Below, in pieces: positions 1 to 7,255 of a stretch of DNA of 64,000 nucleotides (positions within the stretch are counted from its first letter, which is position 1; the number at the start of each line of letters is the position of its first letter). The notes beneath the pieces were generated by a model. That model was not told the DNA's origin, made no database searches, and saw only the letters and a program-made list of their open reading frames with translations. Source of the stretch: Lysobacter sp. M2-1 (GTDB taxonomy: Bacteria; Pseudomonadota; Gammaproteobacteria; Xanthomonadales; Xanthomonadaceae). The position numbers and the translations under genes are program-made. The stretch lies in assembly GCF_022662495.1 (NCBI RefSeq), contig NZ_JAKPBU010000001.1, positions 434,001 to 498,000 on the forward strand, read 5' to 3'.

Positions 1-16
1 TCAGGCATTAGGCCCC
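1..16 (+). repeat. attC site, right end only (cut by window edge)
   Basis: The window opens with TCAGGCATTAGGC, the right (R') end of an attC site like those further along. The rest lies outside the window, so the cassette array continues to the left. Confidence 0.6.
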
Positions 17-35
17 AGAGGAAGAAGACCGCACC

Positions 36-584
36 TTGAACAACCCGCGCTTTTACGTGATCACCGGCGCTTCCGGAGCCGGCAAGTCCACCCTGTTGAA
101 GGCGCTTGGCGATCTGGGCTACTCCGTCGTCCCCGAGGTCGCCCTCACTCTCGTGCAGGAGCAAGAGCAGTGTGGAGGGGACCTCTTCCCATGGACCAAT
201 CTTCAAGCGTTCATGGACGAAGTCGTTGTGAGAAACGTCAAGGCCTACGACGCGGCTCAGGCGTTGCCGCCGCCCGTGTTCTTCGATCGCGCAATCCCCG
301 AATGCCTGGGGCACATGCGGCTGCTTGGTCTGGAACTGAAGGCCGCGCATGAAGCGGCATCGGGGCAGCGCCGTTATGCCAACACGGTGTTTGTGGCAGA
401 ACCCTGGCCGGAGATCTATGTCTGCGATCGCTGGCGCCGTGCGCCATTCGACCGCGCGGCGCGCTCGTTCGAGCCGACCGTGGCTGCTTACGCTGAAGCA
501 GGCTATGACACCTGTGTTGTCCCCAGGGTGCCGGTCGAAGAGCGGGTTGCATTCGTTCTCCGGCAGCTTGAAGCTGGCGCCTGA
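36..584 (+). CDS. AAA-type predicted ATPase (cassette gene)
   Basis: The 182-residue protein has a Walker A P-loop (GASGAGKS, residues 11-18) near its N-terminus and resembles the small predicted ATPases of COG3911, whose substrate is unknown. I chose the TTG start because a purine-rich GAGGAAG lies about 10 bases upstream and no ATG precedes the P-loop. The TGA stop sits inside the left core (CCTGAC) of the following attC, as expected for a compact integron cassette. The partner and the reaction beyond NTP binding cannot be read from the sequence. Confidence 0.8.
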   Translation: MNNPRFYVITGASGAGKSTLLKALGDLGYSVVPEVALTLVQEQEQCGGDLFPWTNLQAFMDEVVVRNVKAYDAAQALPPPVFFDRAIPECLGHMRLLGLELKAAHEAASGQRRYANTVFVAEPWPEIYVCDRWRRAPFDRAARSFEPTVAAYAEAGYDTCVVPRVPVEERVAFVLRQLEAGA

Positions 585-639
585 CAGTTCTTCCAAGCCG
601 AGCCCGCTTCGCGGCACGGCTTAACTCAGGCGCCAGGCG
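579..639 (+). repeat. attC site 2
   Basis: This runs from CCTGAC (580-585) through TTCTTCCAAGCCGAG and CCGCTTCGCGG to CACGGCTTAACTCAGG and GCCAGGC (632-638). The arms are complementary, as in an attC hairpin. The left end contains the stop codon of the upstream ATPase gene. Confidence 0.85.
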
Positions 640-659
640 CCACGAGTTCCCTGCCACGC

Positions 660-1013
660 ATGACCGGGCCAAAGGCTATGAGCAACGTCCATCCTGTTTT
701 TTGCGCCATCTACCGCTGGCGCCTGCATCCGGGGGCCGAGCAGGCGTTCATGCGGGCCTGGTCGCGGATTACCCAGTTGCTGGTGACCGAGCGGGGCTCA
801 TTGGGCTCACGCCTGCATCGTGGCCCGGACGACATCTGGTACAGCTACACCCAGTGGCCATCGGCCGAGGCGAAGGCGGAAGGTCTGGCGCGGCCATCGG
901 TGGATGCCGAGGCCTGGCAGCAGCTGCGCGCTGCGATTGCCGAGACCTTGCCGGAGCTGGTGCTTGAGCCGGTGTATGACTTTCTGGTGCCGCTGCCGCG
1001 GCGTGATGGCTGA
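660..1013 (+). CDS. Antibiotic biosynthesis monooxygenase (ABM) domain protein
   Basis: The 117-residue protein (111 if ATG 678 is used) has the ABM/dimeric alpha-beta barrel pattern: an early FCAIYRWRLHPGAEQAF strand-helix, a GSLGSRLHR strand and a C-terminal LEPVYDFLVPL strand. Members are usually small dimeric quinol or heme-like monooxygenases; no substrate can be inferred here. Neither start has a strong Shine-Dalgarno sequence. It follows attC site 2 directly and overlaps the next gene by 8 bases, so this cassette appears to carry two coupled genes. The last 14 codons recur in decayed form near 1642. Confidence 0.75.
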   Translation: MTGPKAMSNVHPVFCAIYRWRLHPGAEQAFMRAWSRITQLLVTERGSLGSRLHRGPDDIWYSYTQWPSAEAKAEGLARPSVDAEAWQQLRAAIAETLPELVLEPVYDFLVPLPRRDG

Positions 1014-1536
1014 CATGCTGGCTATCCATAAATATCGCCATAGCGACTTGCCGGCCAAGCGGAGTGACGAGCTGAGGCTGCTTGCGAACAATGAATTCGA
1101 TCAGTTTCCAATCGTTCGCCAGACCGTTTGGACCACTCCGGACTGGTCGTTTCTCGGCATGGACGAGCACAATCTTGCATGCTTCTACAACCTTGTGGAG
1201 CGCGTCGTCCGTTTTGACGACCAGCCGGTTGAGATCGTCGGGCTCAACAATCTTGTCACGGCTCCGGGTTACAAGAGCCGCGGCTTGGCGTCTGAGTTGC
1301 TCAGGAGCACCGAAGCAGAGTGGTTCACAACGTTGAAAGCCAGGTATGGCTTGCTACTCTGCGCCGACCATCTGATTCCATTTTATGCGCGGCTGGGTTG
1401 GCAGCGCGTTTCATCGGAGGTTCGCTACTCTCAGCCCGAAAGAAAGCATGTATGGACGGCCAACTGCATGGTGCTCAGCCCAGCACGAGAGCGCGTCGAG
1501 CCACATGTGATCGACCTTTGCGGTTTGCCGTGGTAG
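1006..1536 (+). CDS. GNAT family N-acetyltransferase (cassette gene)
   Basis: The 176-residue protein has the GNAT core: a beta-4 strand VEIVGLNNLVTAPGYKSRGLASELL, in which YKSRGLAS is the acetyl-CoA pyrophosphate loop, followed by ADHLIPFYARLGW, typical of motif B. The acceptor is unknown; related integron-borne GNATs are often called aminoglycoside acetyltransferase-like, but nothing here proves that. ATG 1006 overlaps the upstream stop (1011-1013); ATG 1015 is an alternative. It lies between the ABM gene and a degraded attC. Confidence 0.8.
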   Translation: MADMLAIHKYRHSDLPAKRSDELRLLANNEFDQFPIVRQTVWTTPDWSFLGMDEHNLACFYNLVERVVRFDDQPVEIVGLNNLVTAPGYKSRGLASELLRSTEAEWFTTLKARYGLLLCADHLIPFYARLGWQRVSSEVRYSQPERKHVWTANCMVLSPARERVEPHVIDLCGLPW

Positions 1537-1543
1537 CGACGCG

Positions 1544-1605
1544 GCCTGACAGTGCATTCAAGCCAACGCCTGCGGCGTGGCCACCCCACTTCTGAAGGGT
1601 CAGGT
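1544..1605 (+). repeat. attC site 3, degraded right arm
   Basis: The left half is good (CCTGAC 1545-1550, GCATTCAAGCC, GCCTGCGGCG). The right arm is eroded (GGCCACCCCACTTCTGAAG) before GGTCAGG at 1598-1604. Confidence 0.6.
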
Positions 1606-1641
1606 TCATTTACCTAGAGCAGAAGTGTTTCTGACACCGCC

Positions 1642-1683
1642 ATTTATGACTTTCTGGTTGCGCTGCGGCGCCGTGACGCCTGA
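1642..1683 (+). pseudogene. Remnant of the 3' end of an ABM monooxygenase gene
   Basis: Fourteen codons ending in TGA read IYDFLVALRRRDA. They match the end of the ABM gene at 660-1013 (VYDFLVPLPRRDG), with a 14-base identical DNA core (TATGACTTTCTGGT). The TGA is followed by GACGAGGCATAAC. This looks like the tail of a second, otherwise deleted ABM cassette. Confidence 0.6.
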
Positions 1684-1947
1684 CGAGGCATAACGGGCGC
1701 TGGCCCTTCGACTTCGCGCCTTCGGCGCTACGCTCAGGGCGAACGGGGCTGGGGTGTGTGGCGCTGCAGTGGCGCTGGTGGGCGTGTGCATGCGCACCGG
1801 GTGCGTGCGGCTTGCGGGATCGGGCATGGCGTAAGGGCATTCGCGGCCGAGGCCGCTCCCACGGGGGCGATGTGTGGATAGGGGCGAAGATCGCCCCCAC
1901 CCCAACCCTCCCCCGCAAGCGAGAGAGGGTGACAGGCATTGCTGCGG
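1684..1947. other. Gene-free stretch made of interspersed repeats
   Basis: Besides repeat A, it holds a second unit around 1839-1870 (CATTCGCGGCCGAGGCC-GCTCCCACGGGGGC) and a third around 1890-1930 (CCCACCCCAACCCTCCCC-CGCAAGCGAGAGAGGG). Both are repeat styles common in this family. No credible gene is present; reading frames here have repeat-derived low-complexity products. Confidence 0.55.
1702..1748. repeat. Dispersed repeat A (PERSA-GAKSKG type), copy 1
   Basis: The unit GGCCCTTCGACTTCGCGCC-TTCGGCGCTACGCTCAGGG-CGAACGGG recurs at about 4455 and 6896. Read in reverse it gives the spurious peptide PVRPERSAEGAKSKG, a signature seen widely in Xanthomonadaceae intergenic regions. It is probably a non-coding interspersed repeat. 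Confidence 0.75.
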
Positions 1948-2883
1948 TCAGCGCGAGGCGGCGTGCTCCGGCTCGCCGCATTCGATAGCCGCCGCTGCAT
2001 CGCTGCGCGTGCGCAGCAGACGCCATTTCAGGTTGACGCCGAGCGTGCCGAGCACGATCAGGGCCAGGCCCGCGCCCTGCAGCAGGCCCAGCGCCTGGCC
2101 ATAGAGCAGGTAGTCGAGCAGCAGGGCCACGCCCGGATACACGAACGCGATGACCGCCAGCGTGCCCACCGGCAGGCGTGGATAGGCCGAGTACATCAGC
2201 ACGTAGCACACGCCGCTGTGGATCAGCCCCAGCCCGGCCAGCCACCACCAGTGCGCGCCGGGGACCGCGGCGGCGGCGATGTCGGCGAACGGCGCCAGCA
2301 GCACGATGCCGACCACACACTGCACCAGCACCACCGCCAGCGGGCGTTGCCGGCTGATGCGGCGCGACATCATCAGCGACGCGCCGGCCAGCAGGGCGGC
2401 GCCGAAGGTCAGGGCGATGCCGAACAGATAGCCGGCATCGGCCTCGCGCCACAAGCGCTGCGGATCTGCCGAGAGCAGCACGCCGACGAAGGCCAGCGCC
2501 GACCATGCGATGTCCACGGCGCGCGTGCGCTCACCGTAGAACAGCGCGGCGAACGCCAGCATGGCGAACGGGAAGAAGTGGTAGACCATCGTGGCCACGC
2601 CGATGGACGAGCGCTCCATGCCGGCGAACAGCAGCACCCAGTTCAGCACCAGCAGCACGCCGCTGATCGCCGCCGCACGCAGCAGCGCGACATCGCGCCA
2701 CAGGTCCTGCAGCAGGCCGCGCGACCAGCCCCAGGCCAGCAGGAATAGGCTGCCGAACACGCAGCGGAAGAACACCGCCGTCACCGGGTCCTGGCCGCTC
2801 TCGTGCACGAACACGCCGACCGAGCCAATCAGGACTTCGGCCAGCAGCAGCTGGATCAGGGCGGTGCGGGTTTCGCCAGGCAT
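1948..2883 (-). CDS. EamA/DMT-family transporter
   Basis: The 311-residue integral membrane protein has about ten hydrophobic segments in two repeated halves, the drug/metabolite transporter layout. It is predicted to export or import a small metabolite across the inner membrane. I start it at MPGETRTALIQ rather than an upstream ATG that would add a non-membrane extension overlapping the regulatory gap. It is divergent from a MocR-type regulator, an arrangement seen where a MocR protein controls an EamA exporter. It is not a cassette gene: opposite strand and no attC at either edge. Confidence 0.85.
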   Translation of the reverse strand: MPGETRTALIQLLLAEVLIGSVGVFVHESGQDPVTAVFFRCVFGSLFLLAWGWSRGLLQDLWRDVALLRAAAISGVLLVLNWVLLFAGMERSSIGVATMVYHFFPFAMLAFAALFYGERTRAVDIAWSALAFVGVLLSADPQRLWREADAGYLFGIALTFGAALLAGASLMMSRRISRQRPLAVVLVQCVVGIVLLAPFADIAAAAVPGAHWWWLAGLGLIHSGVCYVLMYSAYPRLPVGTLAVIAFVYPGVALLLDYLLYGQALGLLQGAGLALIVLGTLGVNLKWRLLRTRSDAAAAIECGEPEHAASR

Positions 2884-2934
2884 GGAGTGGTGCGCCGGGG
2901 AGTAAGGGAGCGTGTAGCGTGGACCTGCGCAGCC

Positions 2935-2976
2935 GACCAGTACAGTTTCAGATACCATCGAATTTGACCAGTACAG
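2935..2976. promoter_or_regulatory. Putative MocR operator: two direct GACCAGTACAG repeats
   Basis: GACCAGTACAG occurs exactly at 2935-2945 and 2966-2976, 31 bp apart (about three helical turns, same face), inside the 107-bp gap between the divergent EamA and MocR genes. Directly repeated boxes with such spacing are typical of MocR/GabR-family binding sites. GATACCA lies between them. Confidence 0.6.
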
Positions 2977-2990
2977 ATGTGGAGGCCGGC

Positions 2991-4415
2991 ATGTCGACGC
3001 AAACGCTGTACGAACGCGTCGCCACGCACCTGGGCGAGCAGATCCGCCGCGGCGTGCTGCGCGCGGGCGAGCGCATGCCCTCGCTGCGCCAGCTGGGCCG
3101 CGACCAGGGCGTGAGCGTTTCCACCGCGGTCGAGGTCTACGCGCAGCTGGAACGCCAGGGCCTGCTGGAAGCGCGCCCGCGCTCGGGCTATTTCATCCGC
3201 GCGATGCCGGCACCCGGTGCGGTGGGAGCCCGCGCGCCCGCGCGACTGGCGCGCACGCCGCAGCCGGTGCGCCAGCCGGAACTGCTGTGCGTGCCCGAGG
3301 AACTCACGCGCAAGGCGCGCATGGCCTTGCATTCGGCCACGCCGGCGCCGGCGCTGCTGCCGGGTGCGGCGTTGCACAGCGCGCTGCAGCGGGTCATGCG
3401 CCGCGATCCGGACGCGGCGGTGCGTTACGCCGCGGCCGAAGGCGTGGCCGACCTGCGCCTGCGCATCGCCGAGCGTTACGCGCGCGTGGGCGTGGACGTG
3501 GACCCGGAGGAAGTGGTGATCACCGCCGGCGCGATGGAAGCCATCAGCCTGGCGCTGCGCGTGGTGACTTCCCCCGGGGATGTGGTGCTGCTGGAAACGC
3601 CGACCTACCACGGGCTACTGCAGGCGGTGGCGGCGCTGGGCCTGCGGGTGCTGGAAGTGCCGACCGATGCCGAGTCGGGCATCGACGTGGCCTGCCTGGA
3701 GAAGCAGCTGGCGCGCCAGCCGGTGCGCGCCGCGATCCTGGTGCCCAACTTCAACAACCCGGCCGGCAGCCTGACCGGCGACGCCGGCAAGCGCGCGATC
3801 GTCGCGGCCTGCACCGCGCACGGTGTCACCTTGATCGAGGACGACCTGTATGCCGAGCTCGCCTTTTCCGGCGAACGCCCGCCGCCGCTGCGGCGCTTCG
3901 ACACGCGCGGCCAGGTCATCACCTGCGGCTCGTATTCGAAGATGCTCGCGCCGGGCCTGCGCGTGGGCTGGGCGCTGGGCGGGCGCTGGACGCAGCAGCT
4001 GCTGCACGCGAAAGGCTTCTCCACCGTGGCCACCGCAACGCTGCCGCAGCTGGCCATCGCCGATTACCTGGCGCGGCACGGGCTGGATCCTCACCTGCGC
4101 CGCCTGCGCCGCGCGCTGGCCGACAACGCACAGCGCAGCCGCGATGCGATCCTGCGCCACTGGCCGGCCGGCACCTGCGTAGGTGATCCAGGCGGCGGCC
4201 TGTCGCTATGGGTGCAACTGCCGCAGGAACTGGACGCGCGGAGCCTGTACGAAGCGGGGCTAGCGCGCGGCATCGGCAGCCTGCCCGGGGATCTGTTCTC
4301 GCTGCGCGGCGACCACCGCCACCACCTGCGCCTGAGCTTTGGCGTGCCATGGAGCGACGCGGTGGACGACGCACTGCGGACGCTGGGAAAGCTGGCTTCG
4401 ACGGCGGCGCGGTGA
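2991..4415 (+). CDS. MocR-family regulator (GntR HTH plus aminotransferase-like domain)
   Basis: The 474-residue protein has a GntR winged helix (about residues 5-70: LYERVATHLGEQIRRGVL, then MPSLRQLGRDQGVSVST and GLLEARPRSGYF) fused to a fold-type I aminotransferase domain. The latter includes PNFNNPAG and the Schiff-base lysine K317 in SYSKMLAPGLRVGW. Such proteins sense PLP or an amino-acid adduct and activate or repress a neighbouring gene. ATG 2991 has GGAGG 5 bases upstream. The divergent EamA gene is the likely target, with autoregulation through the repeats in the shared gap. Confidence 0.88.
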   Translation: MSTQTLYERVATHLGEQIRRGVLRAGERMPSLRQLGRDQGVSVSTAVEVYAQLERQGLLEARPRSGYFIRAMPAPGAVGARAPARLARTPQPVRQPELLCVPEELTRKARMALHSATPAPALLPGAALHSALQRVMRRDPDAAVRYAAAEGVADLRLRIAERYARVGVDVDPEEVVITAGAMEAISLALRVVTSPGDVVLLETPTYHGLLQAVAALGLRVLEVPTDAESGIDVACLEKQLARQPVRAAILVPNFNNPAGSLTGDAGKRAIVAACTAHGVTLIEDDLYAELAFSGERPPPLRRFDTRGQVITCGSYSKMLAPGLRVGWALGGRWTQQLLHAKGFSTVATATLPQLAIADYLARHGLDPHLRRLRRALADNAQRSRDAILRHWPAGTCVGDPGGGLSLWVQLPQELDARSLYEAGLARGIGSLPGDLFSLRGDHRHHLRLSFGVPWSDAVDDALRTLGKLASTAAR

Positions 4416-4454
4416 GATGCCGCAGCGCAAGGCCGTGGTGGCGGCCTGGAAGAG

Positions 4455-4505
4455 AGGGCCCTTCGACTTCGCGCCTGCGGCGCTACGCTCAGGGCGAACG
4501 GGGTC
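4455..4505. repeat. Dispersed repeat A, copy 2
   Basis: GGGCCCTTCGACTTCGCGCC-TGCGGCGCTACGCTCAGGG-CGAACGGGG, followed by TCTGAGGTATCCGTGGGGGC. That right flank is shared with copy 3 at 6896, so the repeat unit is longer than in copy 1. Confidence 0.75.
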
Positions 4506-4591
4506 TGAGGTATCCGTGGGGGCCAGGCGCAGCGCCGGAAATGGAGCGGGGATTTGTCGTGCGGTGGCTGGCGGCTCGCATGCGACACCGC

Positions 4592-4640
4592 CGGCGTATC
4601 GCTGTTGCATACTCGCCCGACACCGCGCCCAATGGCGCCA
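4592..4640. repeat. Dispersed repeat B (GATGCATAC...CCCAATGG type), diverged copy
   Basis: GCTGTTGCATACTCGCCCG-ACACCGCGCCCAATGGCGCCAGG aligns with copies at 7149, 9661 and 19578. Here, as in the others, the repeat stands directly upstream of a cassette gene start. Confidence 0.55.
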
Positions 4641-4667
4641 GGTCGTACAACCTGGTTCGGAGGGACC

Positions 4668-4916
4668 ATGAAGAACGCTGCTGCCGCCACATCTCGCCGG
4701 GCACTGACGGTCTTTCTGCTCGCCATCGCAGGGTCGGTCACCGGACTTCTTGCGGGGCCTCGTATCGTGGCGGCATTTCAGGGTTCGCCCGCGTGGATGC
4801 TCCCTGCCATTCTCTGCGCTTCGGTGCTGCTCGCACTGGTCGCCACGTACATGGCGTTCAATTTCGCCACCAGAAGCAAGCGGCATCCGCCGTCTGGACA
4901 GGATGGCGTGGTCTGA
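4668..4916 (+). CDS. Small two-TM membrane protein (cassette gene)
   Basis: The 82-residue protein has two hydrophobic segments (about residues 13-35 and 44-66) and a basic, polar C-terminus. I recognise no family. ATG 4668 is preceded by GGAGGG. The TGA stop lies in TCTGACAAC, the left end of a shortened attC. Short membrane proteins of unknown role are frequent integron cargo. Confidence 0.7.
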   Translation: MKNAAAATSRRALTVFLLAIAGSVTGLLAGPRIVAAFQGSPAWMLPAILCASVLLALVATYMAFNFATRSKRHPPSGQDGVV

Positions 4917-4937
4917 CAACGCGTCGGGCGTTAGGCC
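4911..4937 (+). repeat. attC site 4, internally deleted
   Basis: Only the two ends remain: TCTGACAAC is followed almost at once by GTCGGGCGTTAGGCC. The right core is the canonical GTTAGGC. The hairpin arms between them are missing, so recombination here is doubtful. Confidence 0.6.
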
Positions 4938-4949
4938 AGGAGGATTGCG

Positions 4950-5333
4950 ATGCTGACCAACGTCATTCTCGGCACCAACGATCTGGACAGGGCGGAGGTC
5001 TTCTACGACGCCCTGCTGGCGCTCTTTGGCGCCAGGCAGGTCATGAAGAACGACCGGTCCATTCTCTGGAAGCCGGGCGATGGCGGCAGCGGCATTGCGG
5101 TGTGCACGCCGCATGACGGGCAACCGGCAACCCATGGCAATGGCACGATGGTTGGCCTCAGAGCCGGGTCCCTGGGGGAGCTGACCCGCATTTACGAGAC
5201 CGCCCTTCGCCTGGGTGGCTCTTGCGACGGCGCGCCGGGCGAGCGAAAGCCCGGAGTGCACGCTGCGTACTTCCGCGATCCGGACAAGAACAAGTTCGGG
5301 GTCTTTTTCGTCCAGCCGACTCCTGGCAATTAG
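4950..5333 (+). CDS. VOC-family protein (glyoxalase/dioxygenase fold, cassette gene)
   Basis: The 127-residue protein has the usual VOC N-terminus (VILGTNDLDRAEVFYDALLALFG) and the C-terminal FRDPDKNKFGVFFV strand. The usual metal ligands appear absent: Asn stands where His usually opens the first strand, and Gly replaces the Glu of the NKFEV-type motif. A binding or immunity role is therefore as likely as catalysis. AGGAGG at 4937-4942 gives a strong ribosome site. It is one of several VOC, GNAT and ABM genes typical of cassette cargo. Confidence 0.8.
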   Translation: MLTNVILGTNDLDRAEVFYDALLALFGARQVMKNDRSILWKPGDGGSGIAVCTPHDGQPATHGNGTMVGLRAGSLGELTRIYETALRLGGSCDGAPGERKPGVHAAYFRDPDKNKFGVFFVQPTPGN

Positions 5334-5381
5334 TTCAAGCCGAGACCGCTCCGCGGCTTGGTTCGATTCACGCGTCAGACC
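5322..5381 (+). repeat. attC site 5
   Basis: TCCTGGCAATTAGTTCAAG, then CCGAGACCGCTCCGCGGC, then TTGGTTCGATTCACGCGTCAG. The centre and both arms are recognisable; the left core has become CCTGGC. Confidence 0.75.
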
Positions 5382-5428
5382 GCACTTCCAAGTCGTATCG
5401 CATTCGAATACTTCGAGGAGACCTAGAA

Positions 5429-6145
5429 ATGACGATCACCAGTCCGGAAGCGGATCAGATCAGGGCGGCCAGGCTCGCTGGCGCCATGTACCTCATCACT
5501 ATGGGCACCGGGATCTTTGGCCAATCGTTCGTCCGGGGCTCCCTGCTGGTGCGTGGCGACGCCACGCAGACCGCGCTGAACATCATCGAGTCCGAGCGCT
5601 TGTTCCGCGTCGGCATCGCTACCGATCTGATCACGTTCACCGGTGTCGTGGTGCTGATCTGGGCCCTCTACGTCCTGCTCAGACCCGCCGGCAAGAACCT
5701 CGCCTTGCTGGCTGTGCTATTCCGGCTGGTCGAGGTAGCGGTCCACTATGTTGCGGTCCTTTTCAGCCTGAGCGCCCTCGTGCTTCTCAGCGGAGCCGAC
5801 TATTTGGCGCCACTCGGCGAGGATCAACTGCACGCCCTGGCACGGGTTGCCCTCAACACTCAAGGCGCCGGATTGAACCTTGGATTCGTACTTCTTGGCC
5901 TGGGGTCGGCTGCCTTCGCCTACCTGTTCCTCAGATCGCGCTATGTGCCGAAAATCCTGGCGGGCTGGGGCGTGTTTGCGTCGTTGCTGCTGAGCGCATC
6001 GGCGATCGCTGTGATTCTTTTCCCCGCCGTCGGGCGATTTGTACTGGCCGCCATGGTTCCCATGTTCATCTATGAGGTGACACTCGGCTTCTGGCTGCTG
6101 CTGAAGGGAGCAAAGATCAGGCCCGACTCTACGAGCGCGGCCTGA
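5429..6145 (+). CDS. DUF4386 family membrane protein (cassette gene)
   Basis: The 238-residue protein has about six transmembrane helices and the DUF4386 N-terminal style (RAARLAGAMYLITMGTGIFGQ). Function unknown. GAGGAG lies 8 bases before ATG 5429. The stop TGA is inside CCTGAC of attC site 6, and attC site 5 lies upstream, so this is a clean single-gene cassette. Confidence 0.8.
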   Translation: MTITSPEADQIRAARLAGAMYLITMGTGIFGQSFVRGSLLVRGDATQTALNIIESERLFRVGIATDLITFTGVVVLIWALYVLLRPAGKNLALLAVLFRLVEVAVHYVAVLFSLSALVLLSGADYLAPLGEDQLHALARVALNTQGAGLNLGFVLLGLGSAAFAYLFLRSRYVPKILAGWGVFASLLLSASAIAVILFPAVGRFVLAAMVPMFIYEVTLGFWLLLKGAKIRPDSTSAA

Positions 6146-6198
6146 CAATTCATTTGAGCCGAAGCCGCTTCGCGAGCCGGCCTAACTCAGGGGTCATG
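6140..6198 (+). repeat. attC site 6
   Basis: CCTGACAATTCATTTGAGCC, GAAGCCGCTTCGCGAGCC, then GGCCTAACTCAGGGGTCATG. The arms are complementary with a GCTTCGC centre; the right core is altered to GTCATGC. Confidence 0.85.
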
Positions 6199-6230
6199 CA
6201 CTGCATCCACCACTTCGCAGGAGCCGAAAC

Positions 6231-6731
6231 ATGAAGTCATTCCAATGTTTGATTATCGCGGCTGCTTTGTTACTGGTTGCACGCACTGGATACGCTCAGG
6301 AATCGCCCGTTGTCGCTCCTGATCCGGAGCTTGCAGGGACCTTCGCCGAGTACGCCAAGGCAGCTGAGCTGTTCTATGACGGCAAGCCCGATGCGGTGAA
6401 AAAGCTCTGGTCACACGGAGACGACGTGACGCTCTCCGGGGCGGCAGGCGGTCAGACAGCGAAAGGCTGGAAGAACGTCAGCGAACGGCTTGACTGGGCC
6501 AGCTCCCAGTTCTCCAGGGGATCAAAAGCAGTCGAGTTGATTCAGCAGACGGTGAGCGGCGACTTTGCCTATGTCGTCCAGTACGAGCACATTCTCTTCT
6601 ATCCTCCCGGGCAGTCGAAGCAGTCCAAAAGAGACTATCGGGTGACCACGATCTTCAGACGTGAGCCGGAGGGTTGGCGCGTCACGCACCGTCATGCGGA
6701 TACCCTCTTGAAACGAGAGGCCATCAAATAG
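6231..6731 (+). CDS. Secreted NTF2-like (SnoaL/DUF4440) protein (cassette gene)
   Basis: The 166-residue protein has a signal peptide (about residues 1-22, ending TGYAQ) followed by one NTF2-like cone domain (WKNVSERLDWASSQF in the middle, FRREPEGWRVTHRHAD near the end). It is predicted periplasmic. Members bind small molecules or act as lyase or isomerase relatives; no substrate can be assigned. A second secreted NTF2-like cassette gene follows at 7256. Confidence 0.8.
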   Translation: MKSFQCLIIAAALLLVARTGYAQESPVVAPDPELAGTFAEYAKAAELFYDGKPDAVKKLWSHGDDVTLSGAAGGQTAKGWKNVSERLDWASSQFSRGSKAVELIQQTVSGDFAYVVQYEHILFYPPGQSKQSKRDYRVTTIFRREPEGWRVTHRHADTLLKREAIK

Positions 6732-6744
6732 CCGGCGCAGGTGG

Positions 6745-6806
6745 CACCTGACCATTCATTCAAGCCTAAGCCGCTTCGCGGCTCGGCTTGATGCAGGCGT
6801 CAGGGC
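6745..6806 (+). repeat. attC site 7
   Basis: ACCTGACCATTCATTCAAG, CCTAAGCCGCTTCGCGGC, TCGGCTTGATGCAGGCGTCAG. Left and right cores are exact complements (CCTGAC and GTCAGG), but with G:C where canonical attC has A:T. Confidence 0.88.
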
Positions 6807-6811
6807 TCAGG

Positions 6812-6866
6812 GAACGCTTCGCACCACTGCGCTTTTGCTGACGGCTCTGGCGCTACCCGTCGTAGC
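6812..6866 (+). pseudogene. Truncated cassette: 5' end of the gene found at 11885
   Basis: Directly after attC site 7, TGCTTTTGCTGACGGCTCTG-like sequence (GCGCTTTTGCTGACGGCTC-TGGCGCTACCCGTCGT) matches the start of the membrane-protein cassette at 11885-11940 almost base for base. It then breaks off. The start codon region reads AGGGAACGC instead of ATGGAAAAT, so it is dead. Confidence 0.65.
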
Positions 6867-6895
6867 AGGAGGTGCGGCCTTCTTTGAGGGTGGAA

Positions 6896-6965
6896 CGGTC
6901 GCCCTTCGACTTCGCGCCTTGGGCGCTACGCTCAGGACCAACGGGTTCTGAAGTGTCTGTTGGGG
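6896..6965. repeat. Dispersed repeat A, copy 3 (extended form)
   Basis: TCGCCCTTCGACTTCGCGCC-TTGGGCGCTACGCTCAGGACCAACGGG plus the flank TCTGAAGTGTCTGTTGGGGC, also seen beside copy 2. With the two partial sequences around it, it fills most of the 524-base gap 6732-7255. Confidence 0.75.
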
Positions 6966-7144
6966 CTACGGCTGCAGCTGCGGTGCTACTGGTCCGTCCG
7001 TGCATGCGCGCCCCCAAAAATGCGTGCGGCTGCCGGATACGGCATACGGCGCCGGAAGCGGCGGGTGTATGGCCGGAGCGGGTTGGCCACCGCGTTTCAG
7101 GGTAGTCCATGAGTTGGAGTGTGGATCTGACGGCGCCGCCGCCA

Positions 7145-7205
7145 ATCCATGGCTGATGCATACCCCGAGCGCACGCTGCCCAATGGATCGAATAGACGTT
7201 AGGCA
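7145..7205. repeat. Dispersed repeat B, copy ending in a canonical attC core
   Basis: CCATGGCTGATGCATAC starts the unit, and CCCAATGG lies near its end. It then runs into GACGTTAGGCAC, with GTTAGGC at 7198-7204. Either the repeat is the right half of a different attC type or it has replaced the left part of one. Confidence 0.6.
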
Positions 7206-7255
7206 CGAAAAGCCAGCTCTCTTTCAGCCACCAACTCAAAGCAAGGAGTTTGAAC

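Noticed and set aside
1610-2506. Minus-strand frame containing the PERSAEGAKSKG peptide
   Set aside because: The peptide comes from a dispersed non-coding repeat, and the rest is a shadow of the EamA gene.
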